Counted from the first letter of the stretch, positions 31,931 to 42,401 are shown. The stretch is DNA of 64,000 nucleotides from Diaporthe sp. PMI_573 (GCA_021399435.1 JAJTUP010000052.1:1-64000); one strand, 5' to 3'. Program-made: numbers and translations. Notes: generated by a model not told the origin, from the sequence alone.

Positions 31931-32078
31931 TCAGATATCTCAAGGGCGAGACGCGTGAAGTCGCCCTCGCTACATCGGTCCTTTTTGAATCTTAAGGTTA
32001 CCTCACTAACTGTGAGGCTACCCATGCTTATACTTCCCAACCCCAATCTCAACTAAACAACTCCTGGTCCCATCTCTA

Positions 32079-35072
32079 TCATTCCCTAATCTCATCAATA
32101 GACCCAAAATAATGCCTCCTCCAAACCTCCTTCCTGTTCGCACCCGTGCTGGCCGTCTGCCTCGTACCTCCATCATCGCTCCTTCGGTTTCTCCTCTCCT
32201 CGTCCGTGACGGCCTCCAGAAGCCGCCAGTCATACGCAAGAACAACCTCCGCCCGACCATGCCGCCTGCGCAACGGTCTAGACTCAAGCTCTCGCAGGAA
32301 CACGCTCGTGGCCTCGCTGCGGTGGCATTCCACGAGCACGAGCCGCCGGTGTCTCATTCTGGCGCCAGCCTGGGCCACCTGGGAGGCGAGCCATGACGGA
32401 ATGTCGGTGAACACGCCGCTGACACCGTGAGCTGGCAGTAGGTCCTCGGTGAGCAGGGGCATGTTGGCGATGCATGGGGAGAGAAGCACAAGGGTGTCCG
32501 CCAAGGCGCATGCACCACCGGCATACCCGCACGACACTGCCGAAGAACGCTGAGGCCGGGTCGGGCTTGGGTTAGAGAGTGTCGGAGCTGTTGGTGGAGG
32601 AAGTATAGAGATGTTGATGTCTTTAGCATCATGTTCTGTCGCACCACTCGGCAGGCGCGGCACTGTGGGTGTAGGGAGGTTCCCTTGGGAGGATGGCGCC
32701 GACGCGATATCCTCAAGCGGCTGGCGCTGGCTGCGCTGGCTATTAGACAGCGTCGGTAATGTCAGATCGATAACCTCTAACTCTTTTCTCCTGGATTTCA
32801 CTGAACGCGGTGAACCTGACAGTGGCTCTCCGTGTCTCTTGCGAAGTGACTGTTGAGTTGGCCGTCTCTCTGCCGGGCTGGAGCCAGCTTGGATTGCGGA
32901 CGATGTGGGTGGCGTCGGCAATCCAGCCTTGACAGTAGCGATGGCACTGGTGTGGGCCGGTCTAACTGGGGATTCTTCGATGCGTTGCGGCGTTTTGGTC
33001 TGGGAGGTAGATGTGCTCGCCGTTGTCTCTGACCCTTGGCTCTCTTGCAAAGTCGCCTTCCGCCTCTTTGGCTCGGCTTCCTCTAAAGCATCAACCCAAC
33101 GCGCCAACTCTTGGCTATCTTCCCTCTCTGGACAGTTCAGTTCCTCCTCTGCAAGTGCTTGTAGCTCTTGGAAAGTGAGACAATCCTTGAAGGTCCTGTC
33201 AGAGTGGATCTTTGACACGTAAGGGAATCGCAAGCTGAAAAACGCAGTGCTGGATTCCTTGTGGAAGGAGAAGCAAGTCATCTCGAAGACTGCCGGCTCG
33301 GTGAAAGCCATAGTGACCTTCCTTCCCTGAGCAATACCGGGTGGCACGTTGAGAATTGGTGCCTTGTCGTCATCCAAAGGTACCGTCTCCGTGAACCACG
33401 TCCTCCGCAAGGTGTCCATTACTGTAGCACTGACCTCAACCTCGTTCACTATCGTGAACTCAGGCCTGGCGTCCCACCGTTCGACACCCTCTTTGTTCGT
33501 GAGGCAACCGAGATAAAAATGGGTGTGCTTTGCCGTTGGCATTTTGAGTATTTTGGCCCTGGTAGGACAATAACGGCCGCTCACCACAGCTAGGTCGCCA
33601 ATCTCCCCCATTCCCTTGATATACCCCTTTTTGAGCTTCATGCAGCAGGATGCATAGCTCCGCTTATTGCGTCCGAAGCTGAAGTATGGCTCATCAGGCT
33701 TGAGCACAAGCCCCTCTTCCCGCCTGACAATGCAAGAGGCAAAGGCTTCTTTGAGGTCTTCAGCAGCAACCCGTGAAGAGAAATTGACAATCTGCCTTTG
33801 AACGAGAGCCGCTCGCCCAGTCTGACACTGCACTAATTTTGAGAGTCGGGAAAATCTTGCGGAGTGTCGAACATTGAGAAGCGACTCGTCGTCCACGCGC
33901 AGGATATCGTAGTAGACAATCATCAAGTGCTCCCATTTATGAGCTTGACTGTCCTCGCTGGTGCCGATACACCTTCCGGACCTGCTAATATGCTTCCGTA
34001 ATTTGTCGAAACTTAGGATCCTCTGCTCCCTGTCGCTATACACGACAACCTCGCCTTCGAGGATGCAGCATTGTTTGAACTTACACGAGGAAGTGCCCAA
34101 CCCCAAAGAATTTTCGATGACACTGTGCAGTTTTTTCTTATCTTGAGTGCTATCTTTGCCACTCTTCGAGAATATTTGTATGCGGTCCGAGCCCTTCGAG
34201 AGGTCAATGTGGATTTGGCAATATTCGCCATCCATTTTGTTCTCAACACTCATGAAGCCCTTGCCCATCTCAAGACAATGCCTGATGCTACGGCCTTTCA
34301 GCCACGTCTGGCGGCCGACTTTGACGCCAATTTGAGGTTTGAAAAGTCTTGGGAGGTCTTCGGAGTCCATCTCTCTGAATGTAACACGGCTGCGTTCTTG
34401 CTCCAGCAGCCGAGTCGCAACGGTAAAATCATCGTGTATCCTCATAATGTCGGGCAAGAGGCGATGGCAGCTAGCATATACCAAGCGTTCCGGGACGATA
34501 ACCGGTAGGAAACTCTTGATAATCAACCTTGTCGCCCATTTTGCCTCTCTTGCGGTAAGTCTGCGGAACAGTGTTTCAAGCGGCCCATCATGCTTTGAAC
34601 TGGAGGACTCAATGGACGGCTTGCCCGAAGACCTCACTGACGGCGCACTGAACGAGTTTCTGGCTGCCAAGGCGTGAAGGAGAGCATCAATCTCTTCCAC
34701 CGTAGCAGTGGCATTTCGCACGGTTGGAGTTTGCTGGAGAATAGCTTCAGCGCAATTACCAAGGTCGAGGCCACTTCCCGGGACTGTCCATCTGCTCAAC
34801 TCCTTGACCCTCGAGTGACCGAGTCTGCACGCTCGCGCAATCTTTGGCTGGAGAGTCTTTTCTTTTATGCCGAAAACCCGATCGGTGCGCCTCTCTGGTA
34901 GCAACGTGGACAGTAGAGCGCACTTGTCTGTATCGTCATCGTCTAGCTCTTGCCGATATCGCGCAAACCAGTCCTCGACGATCGCTTGCTCTCCACGTTT
35001 GCCTCGCCTGCGCTTGATGTCGTTCTCAAGGCTTTGCAAAAGCTCGCACACCCAGGTGAAAAGGAAGGGCAT
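32079..35072 (-). CDS. ATP-dependent DNA ligase (ligase IV-like), 997 aa
   Basis: Seals nicks in DNA through a covalent lysine-AMP intermediate, presumably in the nucleus. Single exon from ATG 35072. About residues 1-250 form the helical DNA-binding domain (LFGIKEK-like region, LPVIVPERLVYASCHRLLPD). Motif I is KMDGEY with Lys279 as the expected nucleophile; the usual KXDGXR Arg is replaced by Tyr. ILEGEVVVYSD (motif III-like), EEGLVLKPD (motif IV) and CCMKLKKGYIKG (motif V-like) follow, then an OB-fold region to about 640, a long disordered Pro/Ser/Thr-rich linker and a BRCT-like C-terminus (TLVLLSP ... VVLAYDWRLLEAV). The layout resembles DNA ligase IV, but it looks like an accessory paralogue, not the core gene. 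A second diverged copy exists at 20423-20609 as a fragment. Confidence 0.85.
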   Translation of the reverse strand: MPFLFTWVCELLQSLENDIKRRRGKRGEQAIVEDWFARYRQELDDDDTDKCALLSTLLPERRTDRVFGIKEKTLQPKIARACRLGHSRVKELSRWTVPGSGLDLGNCAEAILQQTPTVRNATATVEEIDALLHALAARNSFSAPSVRSSGKPSIESSSSKHDGPLETLFRRLTAREAKWATRLIIKSFLPVIVPERLVYASCHRLLPDIMRIHDDFTVATRLLEQERSRVTFREMDSEDLPRLFKPQIGVKVGRQTWLKGRSIRHCLEMGKGFMSVENKMDGEYCQIHIDLSKGSDRIQIFSKSGKDSTQDKKKLHSVIENSLGLGTSSCKFKQCCILEGEVVVYSDREQRILSFDKLRKHISRSGRCIGTSEDSQAHKWEHLMIVYYDILRVDDESLLNVRHSARFSRLSKLVQCQTGRAALVQRQIVNFSSRVAAEDLKEAFASCIVRREEGLVLKPDEPYFSFGRNKRSYASCCMKLKKGYIKGMGEIGDLAVVSGRYCPTRAKILKMPTAKHTHFYLGCLTNKEGVERWDARPEFTIVNEVEVSATVMDTLRRTWFTETVPLDDDKAPILNVPPGIAQGRKVTMAFTEPAVFEMTCFSFHKESSTAFFSLRFPYVSKIHSDRTFKDCLTFQELQALAEEELNCPEREDSQELARWVDALEEAEPKRRKATLQESQGSETTASTSTSQTKTPQRIEESPVRPAHTSAIATVKAGLPTPPTSSAIQAGSSPAERRPTQQSLRKRHGEPLSGSPRSVKSRRKELEVIDLTLPTLSNSQRSQRQPLEDIASAPSSQGNLPTPTVPRLPSGATEHDAKDINISILPPPTAPTLSNPSPTRPQRSSAVSCGYAGGACALADTLVLLSPCIANMPLLTEDLLPAHGVSGVFTDIPSWLASQVAQAGARMRHRRLVLVECHRSEATSVFLRELESRPLRRRHGRAEVVLAYDWRLLEAVTDEERRNRRSDDGGTRQTASTGANRKEVWRRHYFGSIDEIRE

Positions 35073-35500
35073 ATTCCGAACAAGACATGAGTAGTAAGCA
35101 AAGGGAGGGCGAAGGAGGGCTCAAGTTTTTAGCAAGCTGACGGATTCGACAGTGAGATAAATAGCTGCGGCGTGTCGAGTACGTAATTCGGTAGGCAGCC
35201 AACATGGGTTCGATCGGGTACAATGGAGCGGGAGGATGAATGCAGCCGACTTGATGCCTCATCCCGTACTGGCCGGCAAACGGGTGGGTGACTTCTTTTC
35301 GAGGTCGCGTGCCCGAGTGGGAACTGGAATAGAAACTGTACTACCGGCAAGTACTGTACAGTACTGTACTATATAGTGCAGTACTGTATTGCGGGAGTGA
35401 TTGCCGCTTTTGCGCTTCCCTAGATGCAAGCACGAGTGCCGCTATTGCTAATGACACCTTTATGCAGAGCCACATGCGCTTGGTTTGGAGTGAATACTCG
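35073..35500. promoter_or_regulatory. Upstream region of the ligase gene, AGTACTGTAC repeats
   Basis: No gene. A short cluster of overlapping AGTACTGTAC palindromes lies at about 35352-35392. It could be the 5' region of the ligase gene; no TATA box is obvious. Confidence 0.3.
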
Positions 35501-35649
35501 TCAAAGCTATAAGGAAGTGCGACTTAGAGATATCACTTGATACTGAAAGCCTCTAAAAATCTTATAGCAGAAGTAACTAAGAAATATATTGTCCGAATAT
35601 GTTGGAAGGGCTTCCAGACGTCGATACCCTGCAGAGATAGGTCTCATCC

Positions 35650-35809
35650 CTGCGATGACATGAGGCTGCATCACCAGATTTCCCGTGATAGTTTTCCTAG
35701 GTTCAAATCTGTTCCTACAGAGATCAGATCTGATATCTGGGAACAAGCCATGCCAGTCTATGGAGTTTACACTGTCCAATTGCATGGCCAAACGGAGTCA
35801 ATTCCTTAA
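35650..35809 (+). pseudogene. 2EXR/F-box-like fragment
   Basis: The plus frame includes SRDSFPRFKSV and VPTEIRSDIWEQAMP, which fits the F..FP.LP.E(L/I)R..IW..A.P signature of the 2EXR (F-box-like) domain found in many fungal proteins. Only the first 30 or so residues are present before a stop at 35809, and no further exons are seen. Likely a 5' remnant. Confidence 0.4.
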
Positions 35810-35955
35810 CCACAACGTGCTTCGCCATCAGCCGCTTTTCGAGTGGTTTACCGACTTGTGCCAATTTGTCGCGATCATCGAGATAACTTGAATATGACTA
35901 TCAGAACGCTCTCCCACGATTCTCTGAGTTGAAAATCATGCAGGGCAGGTGATAC

Positions 35956-36363
35956 CTAAGGTCTTTTCTGTTTTAAAACCACTACGCTGGCACTCCCACT
36001 TCTACCGTTCCTAAGCGTTCTCCTTTCTCCATGCTTCATATTGGACCGAATACTTAGATTGACGGCTGAAGAGTCTGTTTTATGAAGGCTATCTCCTGTG
36101 GTGATTACAATATTGCTGTGCGATAGAGACGGGAGGGTTGTGTCATTGTTCTGAAAAGCCGGGTTGATCCTCTGAATAGACGCCGTCGTCGCCCTCGTAT
36201 TATCGCCCGCCTCGCTGCCTAGACTGGTCGTTGTTGAGGTTGTCTTCTTGCCGAATACAGCCTGCCCACGGCCCTCGAAGATGCCGTCTTCGTCTGCTGC
36301 AAATGTAGCCATCTCGCGGGGTCTTCCCTTCGTTGCAATAACCTTCTTTGGCGATCGCACCAC
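35956..36363 (-). CDS. Hypothetical protein, 135 aa
   Basis: A minus frame from ATG 36363, Ser/Thr-rich with basic ends (MVRSPKKVIATKGRPRE ... VVVLKQKRP). No known domain, signal peptide or membrane segment. Composition looks coding-like but there is no family support; it could be a disordered regulator or a chance frame. Confidence 0.3.
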   Translation of the reverse strand: MVRSPKKVIATKGRPREMATFAADEDGIFEGRGQAVFGKKTTSTTTSLGSEAGDNTRATTASIQRINPAFQNNDTTLPSLSHSNIVITTGDSLHKTDSSAVNLSIRSNMKHGERRTLRNGRSGSASVVVLKQKRP

Positions 36364-37690
36364 GAGGAGTGGGTTTACAAATTATCATCGACTCGGGTTG
36401 TGAAATACTTCCAAGTGGACTATTTATAATTAATGCTTTCTGCTCAAATGTTACTCAGTACATTACTGTACGATGGCTTAACTATGCCTCCTTTCTGGTA
36501 CTTTTTATAGTATACTTATTCTTTTGTAAGGAGTCGCCCGTAACTTCCTGAAGAACAAACACTATGCCAAAGGTTATCCTCCTCTTTTTGCCACCACAGA
36601 TTGAGAGTCTCGCGAGCTGCCCACAATGTTCTCCAAACCTCAGGAATATTAACCATTATCAGGTCCTCAGATCACGCTGTAAACGTTTCGGGATTTCATC
36701 CTAGCCGCGATACGAGCCGAACGTCGCACGCCCTTCGGTGCTTGAATCTTACCATTCCTGACCTTTATCTTGATGCGTGGCGATCGTCTCGGTCTGGATC
36801 GTTGCAATTTCAGCTTCTTAGCCTTCTGCGGCCGGTGAACCTCGCGGGCATCAAAAATAAGCGTCAAGATCGAGGGGGCTGATGGTCAGAGACGCCATAT
36901 CAGCGGAAGCCCTTATCCCCTCGGGCAGCTCATACGGGACCAAGGCCTGGATTGCTTATTTGGGAAGCCGAACCACAGTGAATTTGATTCATCAGCGATC
37001 CAAGAAAACAAGGCCACGATGCGCCTGCACGCAGAAAAATTGCAAGACACTTTGAAATCAATTGATGCTTGCCAGTAAATTGGGAGGACGGTAAATCGGC
37101 TTACTGATCCCGTTTGCAAGAGATGTGCCACCGGTTCGTTGTCCTCCTCGTCCGGCAGAGGAGACGTGGCAACCTGCTGCTCCCCCTTTCCCTTGACTGC
37201 CTCATCTCGAAGCATTGTGCCGTCAATCCAGTATATATATCTGCGCTGCTTGGTCAACCAGTCGTCGACAGTGATGCCTAGGGTATGATTTAGAGACGGA
37301 AACCTATCATCTTGAATATTATACGCGTAACCACGAGCACGCCATCAACGAGTGCCTGAAATAAACGTTATTTTAGATCGGTCCAGAACAGGGATGAATA
37401 TAGGTCCTAAACGTACTGAATTCTGGGAACGAATTTATTTAAGCTGATCGCGGGTGAGGCCTGCCGGTATATTGAACTACTTCTTTTTGTGCGTCCCGTG
37501 GCTGACACTACCTTGCGGACTTATAGTCAAACTGTTTCATTCTTCATTTCTGTTGATCCAAGATGGCAAGTCGAATTATCTCGAGGAAGTTATTCTTTTG
37601 GGTTTATATGTTATCATCGCCTTGGCGTTCTATGCTACTCGCAGCGGCGTCCTTAACAACACGATGGTTTCTCTGTCCTGGAACCTCACA
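36364..37690. other. Intergenic with weak minus-strand open frames
   Basis: Frames at 36667-36867 (very basic) and 36913-37257 (starts MTKQRRYIYWIDGTML) have a protein-like look but no family, and a candidate intron between them does not keep frame. I do not call genes here. Confidence 0.35.
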
Positions 37691-37729
37691 ATGGATACAA
37701 GAGACGCGAACAGCTCCCCAAGCTATTCC

Positions 37730-37990
37730 ATGCCTGTCCGGATATATCGACACCCGATTCAAAAGCGAAGATATGGACTCTCCCGCTCGGGCCGAAATCC
37801 AGCATCTTGGTCTTTTCATACCCTGGGAAACATTCCAAGACGACAACACTGACGATCTCAACGAGGTGTGGTCGCTCCAAAAGCAAAGCCTAGAGGACAG
37901 ACTTCTCTTTCACGTTGAGAGCTGTGGCCTGATTCGGCGATCAGCTGAGGATGCACGGGTTGACGCAGAGGCGTGGGCAGACATGCTGAG
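37730..37990 (+). pseudogene. Helitron RepHel-type fragment
   Basis: The plus frame holds GYIDTRFKSEDMDSPARAE, LGLFIPWETFQDD, SLEDRLLFHVESCGLIRRS and AEDARVDAEAWADM. The GLF(V/I)PWE ... RSAEDA..DA..WA pattern is one I recall from the region before the helicase motifs of fungal Helitron RepHel proteins. No helicase motif follows, so it is an isolated fragment. It could come from the same Helitron family as the helicase half at 26.3-27.5 kb. Confidence 0.4.
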
Positions 37991-38334
37991 GCTTCACATA
38001 AGGAGGAAGCTCTTGCTGCAAACATGGCGGCCAATGGAAGGTCTGGAATCTATGTTGGTATATGTGTTTGTGGCGGTGGGTGGTCTCTACAGGTCTCTCA
38101 CCTGCGGCGCAGTACTGGAACCCTCGGGTCATTTGGAGAGAGTCAACATCGACCAGAGATTCTTGCCACCGCAACGGCTGTAGAGAGACCAAGCACGCGA
38201 TGCAGCTAGCTCATGATGGCACATTATATTCTATTGAACATGGAATTGAAGTCTGCCAAGGAATGGTGGCTTCCATGACCGTCGAGTATCAACGATAGAC
38301 ACCCTTTTTGCATGGTGCAGTGGTATAATAATTG

Positions 38335-38967
38335 TCACTGATTGGCGGCGTTGCTTCTCATCTGGACCTTTAGCTGATCAAATCGCTCGTAGCTGTCGCG
38401 GGGAACCCTCGTATCATGCCTATCCCGTTCCACTTCAGGTATATCCAGACGGATACTTCCAGATGTTGCTCTCTCAACTGCTCGGAGAGCATTTTCACTC
38501 TGTAAGAGCTGTTGATCAAACGCAGCAGCGCTGACCACGGGGTTTGCATCTTGCTTTCTGGTACTACTCTGCCCAGTGCTCGACGCCGATGAGTCGTGAT
38601 CATGAGCAGGGGTCCTACTTTCGTTTCCGGAAGTATCCTCTTTATTCGAATGTGATGCTGATCCTGAAGGAATGACGATGCAGTCGGGTTCATCGCGGTT
38701 AGAGCCAAGATTAGCGATCAGATAGTGGCCTCTCTTGTCGCTAAGGTCACTGTGCGGCTCGGGCTGAGCGGCAGCAACTTGACGCTCCATGTCGCGGGGC
38801 TTCGCTTGTCCTTTCCTGGAGTTCTTCCGTTGACTGTTTCCATCATTCGACAAACTGGACAGCTTGAGGAAGATCGCTGAACCCGTCCAGCTCCTCGTGG
38901 AAGGCCAGAAGAGCCTTACGCTCAGCTTCGGTGCGGGATTCATGGGGAACAATGGAAACGCTGGCAC
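38335..38967 (-). CDS. Hypothetical low-complexity protein, possibly spliced
   Basis: The minus frame from about 38850 down to 38335 is stop-free and rich in Ser, Asp, Gln and Arg (PDCIVIPSGSASHSNKEDTS, DIPEVERDRHDTRVPRDSYE). A second minus frame just upstream (PHESRTEAERKALLAFHEE, LDGFSDLPQAVQFVE) looks like a preceding exon, but I cannot place a clean intron. A conserved-looking Arg/Asp-rich C-terminal helix ends the protein. Function unknown. Confidence 0.35.
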   Translation of the reverse strand: MPAFPLFPMNPAPKLSVRLFWPSTRSWTGSAIFLKLSSLSNDGNSQRKNSRKGQAKPRDMERQVAAAQPEPHSDLSDKRGHYLIANLGSNRDEPDCIVIPSGSASHSNKEDTSGNESRTPAHDHDSSASSTGQSSTRKQDANPVVSAAAFDQQLLQSENALRAVERATSGSIRLDIPEVERDRHDTRVPRDSYERFDQLKVQMRSNAANQ

Positions 38968-39307
38968 TGATGTGGGGGGTCCTTCTCATTCGGCGCGGAC
39001 ACGGAGACGGCCCAGTCGCGGTCAGACACTGTCAGTAGGACTTAAACGAGCCACGGGCCGCCCTGTGGCAAGGTCACAGTAGGTAACGTCGGTCCATTTG
39101 GCTATCTTAGCTTTGTGTGGGTGGTTAGTCTATCTAATGTGGCTGCCCAGTGTACTCAGTCTCCCCGCAGACAGTCTTCTTGGTGTTGCCCCGCGGCCTC
39201 TGTGGCTGGCTGCATGCCTTGTCCCTTTATGACTGGTGTGGAGCGTCCCGCGCCCCTGCACCCTATGCAAGCTTCCGACTCGTTGGCCTTAATTCGAGAC
39301 ATTGGCC

Positions 39308-40118
39308 CTAACCGCTGGTGCCTGTGTTCCTCAGACGCAACTCTCTTTTGGCGTCTTTGCGCAATTCTTTGATCCGCATCTTAATGTATTTCTTCTGATC
39401 ACCCTCCCCTTTCCTCAAGCATTTGTGCGTTATATATTTGCTTGCTTGAGTGAAGGTGGTGGAACAATACTGACAGAATTCATTGCATTCACAATCTAAG
39501 AGTAGTTGTCAGAGCCATATATCAATGAAAGTGTTAGTATAGAAAGAGGCATACGGATGGTATAATGCCGTATAAGATCCTGTTGTCTTCTGAATGTGAT
39601 TTGTAGCCCCTTGCAGTCTTCGTGTGGGCATGCGAATCGTTGATCGTAGGCTGTCTCTCTTCCGATGGTCCGCTCCGAGTACTTGTGTCTTTTTGGCGCC
39701 CAAGCTGGAGATCTTGCATCTTGATTACAATTGCGGCCGCGGCCGAATCTCTCGTAATGCTGTTCGGCGTCGTTGCTATTGCCTGGGGTCTGGCAAACAA
39801 ACTTAGGGTCTCGGCCATGGTGCGTAAGAAGCTCGTGTAGTTTAACAATCAATGCCGTAATTTCAGACTAAAGCGTATGTTAGCTTACTCCTAGTAAATG
39901 CCTTTTATTCTTACCTGATAAGATCTGAGATGCATATAGAGCTCCTCAGGAGTAGGGAATAGCGCAGCACACACAAAACATGGTATAGGATCTTGCATGG
40001 CGGCCTCGGGTTCCCATCGAGGTGCGTTTTGGGAAAAAGATCGCCCGAAACTTCCCTCGAGTACTGGTAAGGTGCGCTCTACACCCTCCATAGGGTCGCC
40101 CGCCCAAGTTCTATCCAT
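39308..40118 (-). CDS. C2H2-type zinc-finger protein, 3 exons, 234 aa
   Basis: Exons 39915-40118, 39555-39867 and 39308-39495 on the minus strand; introns start GTAAGA and GTATGC and end TTTAG and CTTAG. The frames join exactly to a 705-nt coding sequence. Finger-like segments: CFVCAALFPTPEELYMHLRS in exon 1; CPHEDCKGLQITFRRQQDLI RHY spanning into exon 3, where the intron splits the codon that completes HYTIH; then CQYCSTTFTQASKYITHKC and a basic Lys/Arg tail. It probably binds nucleic acid. The two introns inside the finger region make automated single-frame calls miss it. Its partners are unknown. Located next to a GTGCAAAAG minisatellite. Confidence 0.78.
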
Positions 40119-40369
40119 TAATTAGTTGGGCATAAACGCACTGTCCGTCTGCTTAAGGGACACCTTGCAGAGGGCAATTTGGAATGCTGTGGAAGGGATG
40201 CTAAGAATAATCTATAGGTTGAAAAGGAGAGCATTATATCTCTTGACGCCGGCACCCAGGAACCGGGATAGGCACCGATCCAAGGTCCGGGTTCCAGGAT
40301 GGGTCGCAGGTGGCATACACAGCACACGTTTCACAGGCGCCAAAGGTGCCAAGAAAAGTAGAAGGTGGC

Positions 40370-40672
40370 GGAAAGGCGCCAAGGTGCAAGGGTGCCAAGA
40401 GCCAACCTGCAAAGGCACAAAGGTGCAACAGTGCAAAAGGTGCAAGGGTGCAAAAGGTGCAAAAGGTGCAAAAGGTGCAAGGGTGCAAAAGGTGCAAAAG
40501 GTGCAAAAGGTGCAAGGGTGCAAAAGGTGCAAAAGGTGCAAAAGGTGCAAGGGTGCCAACCAACCTGCAAAGGCACTAAGGTGCAACAGTGCAAAGGTGC
40601 GCAAAGGTGCAAAAAGGTGCAAAAGGTGCAAAAGGTGCAACAGTGCAAAGGTGCAAAAGGTGCAAAAGGTTA
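40370..40672 (+). repeat. GTGCAAAAG minisatellite
   Basis: About thirty units of 8-10 bp, mainly GTGCAAAAG, GTGCAAGG and GTGCAACA, in groups separated by GCCAACCTGCAAAGGCAC linkers that themselves recur, giving a higher-order period of roughly 150 bp. Open frames (Lys/Gly/Ala/Cys-rich on plus, Leu/Pro/Cys/Thr-rich on minus) are artefacts of the repeat. Confidence 0.9.
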
Positions 40673-40783
40673 TACAAAGTGGGAATGAGCTGTGGGATTT
40701 GGCTGACAATAATAAGCAGAACTTACCCAACACTAGTTTAAAAATAGCCCACCATTGATCGGCTTATATGTAAGCCAACCAGA

Positions 40784-41273
40784 TTGTCTCGATACTTCAG
40801 GGCGTTGGAAAGTCAGGTGGATCCTACTCGTAGGCACGGCGATTCGGGCTCAACTGATTGGGATGAACAGGGTGGATTGGCTCGCTTCTCTCACAGAATC
40901 GGCTTGATCTTTGAAAAGAGCATGTTGGGCGAGGCGCGTAAGGATGATACTAGAGCATTGGCCGAGATAATATTGTGTTGTTCGGCTGATGAGGTCGAGC
41001 AAGCTTCGTGAGTAGTGTTTAGCAGGAGAAAATAAAATTTGCGACAAGGCTACCGAGCGAATGTAAAACTGGCACTTTGTACTTTTTCTCAGAAAGGGAA
41101 GCTGTCCGGCCATGGGCTATTCGTCTCAGGAATCTCAAGAGGAAGAAATCTACCGACGGTGAACTTCTTACCATCGACCTATCCAAAGGACTATTTACTT
41201 CGGTTGTTTCATCTTCAGATCCAGGCATAACAACCAAGCGAAGACGGACACGGTCAGCGGTGCGAACAGAGTG
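40784..41273 (+). CDS. Possible small two-exon gene
   Basis: The first frame runs from ATG 40784 (DPTRRHGDSGSTDWDEQGG ... EIILCCSADEVEQAS). A GTGAGT donor at 41008 and a TTTTTCTCAG acceptor at about 41093 could join it to REAVRPWAIRLRNLKRKKST and SKGLFTSVVSSSDPG, but the phase requires a non-consensus acceptor to reach the better-looking second frame. The product would be about 130 aa, soluble, with a basic C-terminus. No family recognised. Confidence 0.3.
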
Positions 41274-41792
41274 ACCTGTAGGGCTCCCACATGCAAATTG
41301 GTTCTCCGGGTTTCCTGTCGGACTTGCAATACTGATTCTGCCTCACGGTAGCCTGTTCTGGCGTTCAGGCGCGGAAGGAAGTCCAGAACCGCCCCTTAGG
41401 ACACTAGGGTGACCCTGCTCGTTAGTGACGGAGGACATTCCTTTCGCGGCCTCGTGACGTCTGGCGACACATGATGCAGTGTGAAATGTAGATACAGACT
41501 CCCACAATAACCACGTGTGGCTGCTCATGGGTTGTCCAGTCGGTTAAGAATTATGCACATCTGCCTGTCGAACCGCAGGAATATCCTAGGTATAGTGGTC
41601 TTGGATGGTGACCAGTGGCTTGAAAATGACCCAGTGGTTGAATGTCATTCAGATTATAAAAAGGCCTGATCCCCTGATTTTATCAGTCTCACTATGAGAT
41701 GGCAAAGATCCTCTTCTACCTGCCTGAATTAACTTGCTTAACCTCTTACCAAACCGAGCCATTGACCTTTGCAACTCACCAAATCCATCAGT
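41274..41792. other. Intergenic
   Basis: No gene seen; short frames only. Confidence 0.4.
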
Positions 41793-42401
41793 ATGGAGCA
41801 TCGTGAGGACCGAGAATCTATTCAGTGTCTCCAAGACAGACTGCACGAGTCCTTGGGGTCGTCGTTCTGGCAAAACCATGAAGAATCGGCCCAGCTTCTT
41901 CAGTGGGTACGCACTGTCGAGGCCATTCATAACTGGCTTGAAGAAACAAAAGCGCACTATGGCCGTCTCATACAACACAACCGAGAGACGAAGATCCTCC
42001 ACCTGCCCGACAGCTACACCCACAAGAGATTCGGGGAAGTCAGCAGACATCTCGATGCTATGGATCCTTACCTCCCGAAGACATTGCGCAATGGAACATA
42101 TTACGAGGGCCTCGAAGACATTACCAGACGGATTACTGATGAGCTTTGGAGCGGCAACGTCTACTGGTTGGATTGCTTTTCAAGGTTGATAGGGGCGGTG
42201 CTTTTGGATCACGACGAATGGCTTTCCGAACTTATTACGCCATTGGGTGAATCTCTCCAACCTATCAGAGTGGACCAGAACAGAGTCGTAGATTTACGCA
42301 GCCGCGGCGAGCGGGGCGATCTGGCTCCTGATGGCCGGCGTGAGAGGTTTCTATGGCCAGGCATTGTACTAATCTTCATACTGCTGATCACATTGGGTTA
42401 G
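41793..42401 (+). CDS. Hypothetical tail-anchored protein, 202 aa
   Basis: ATG at 41793 (MEHREDRESIQCL) was chosen over the upstream in-frame non-ATG opening. The body is helical and charged (HNWLEETKAHYGRLIQHN, HKRFGEVSRHLDAMD, LWSGNVYWLDCFSRLIGAVL). The last 17 residues form a hydrophobic segment (FLWPGIVLIFILLITLG), so the protein could be inserted into a membrane by its C-terminus. No signal peptide and no known domain. An intact frame ending at TAG 42401, 0.45 kb upstream of another unknown gene on the same strand. Confidence 0.5.
   Translation: MEHREDRESIQCLQDRLHESLGSSFWQNHEESAQLLQWVRTVEAIHNWLEETKAHYGRLIQHNRETKILHLPDSYTHKRFGEVSRHLDAMDPYLPKTLRNGTYYEGLEDITRRITDELWSGNVYWLDCFSRLIGAVLLDHDEWLSELITPLGESLQPIRVDQNRVVDLRSRGERGDLAPDGRRERFLWPGIVLIFILLITLG

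Noticed and set aside
37941..38192. Minus-strand 83-codon frame
   Set aside because: Shadow of the Helitron-like plus frame and of unconserved sequence after it.
40126..40758. Open frames of about 90-210 codons on both strands in the minisatellite
   Set aside because: Low-complexity translations of the GTGCAAAAG repeat; no start context or homology.
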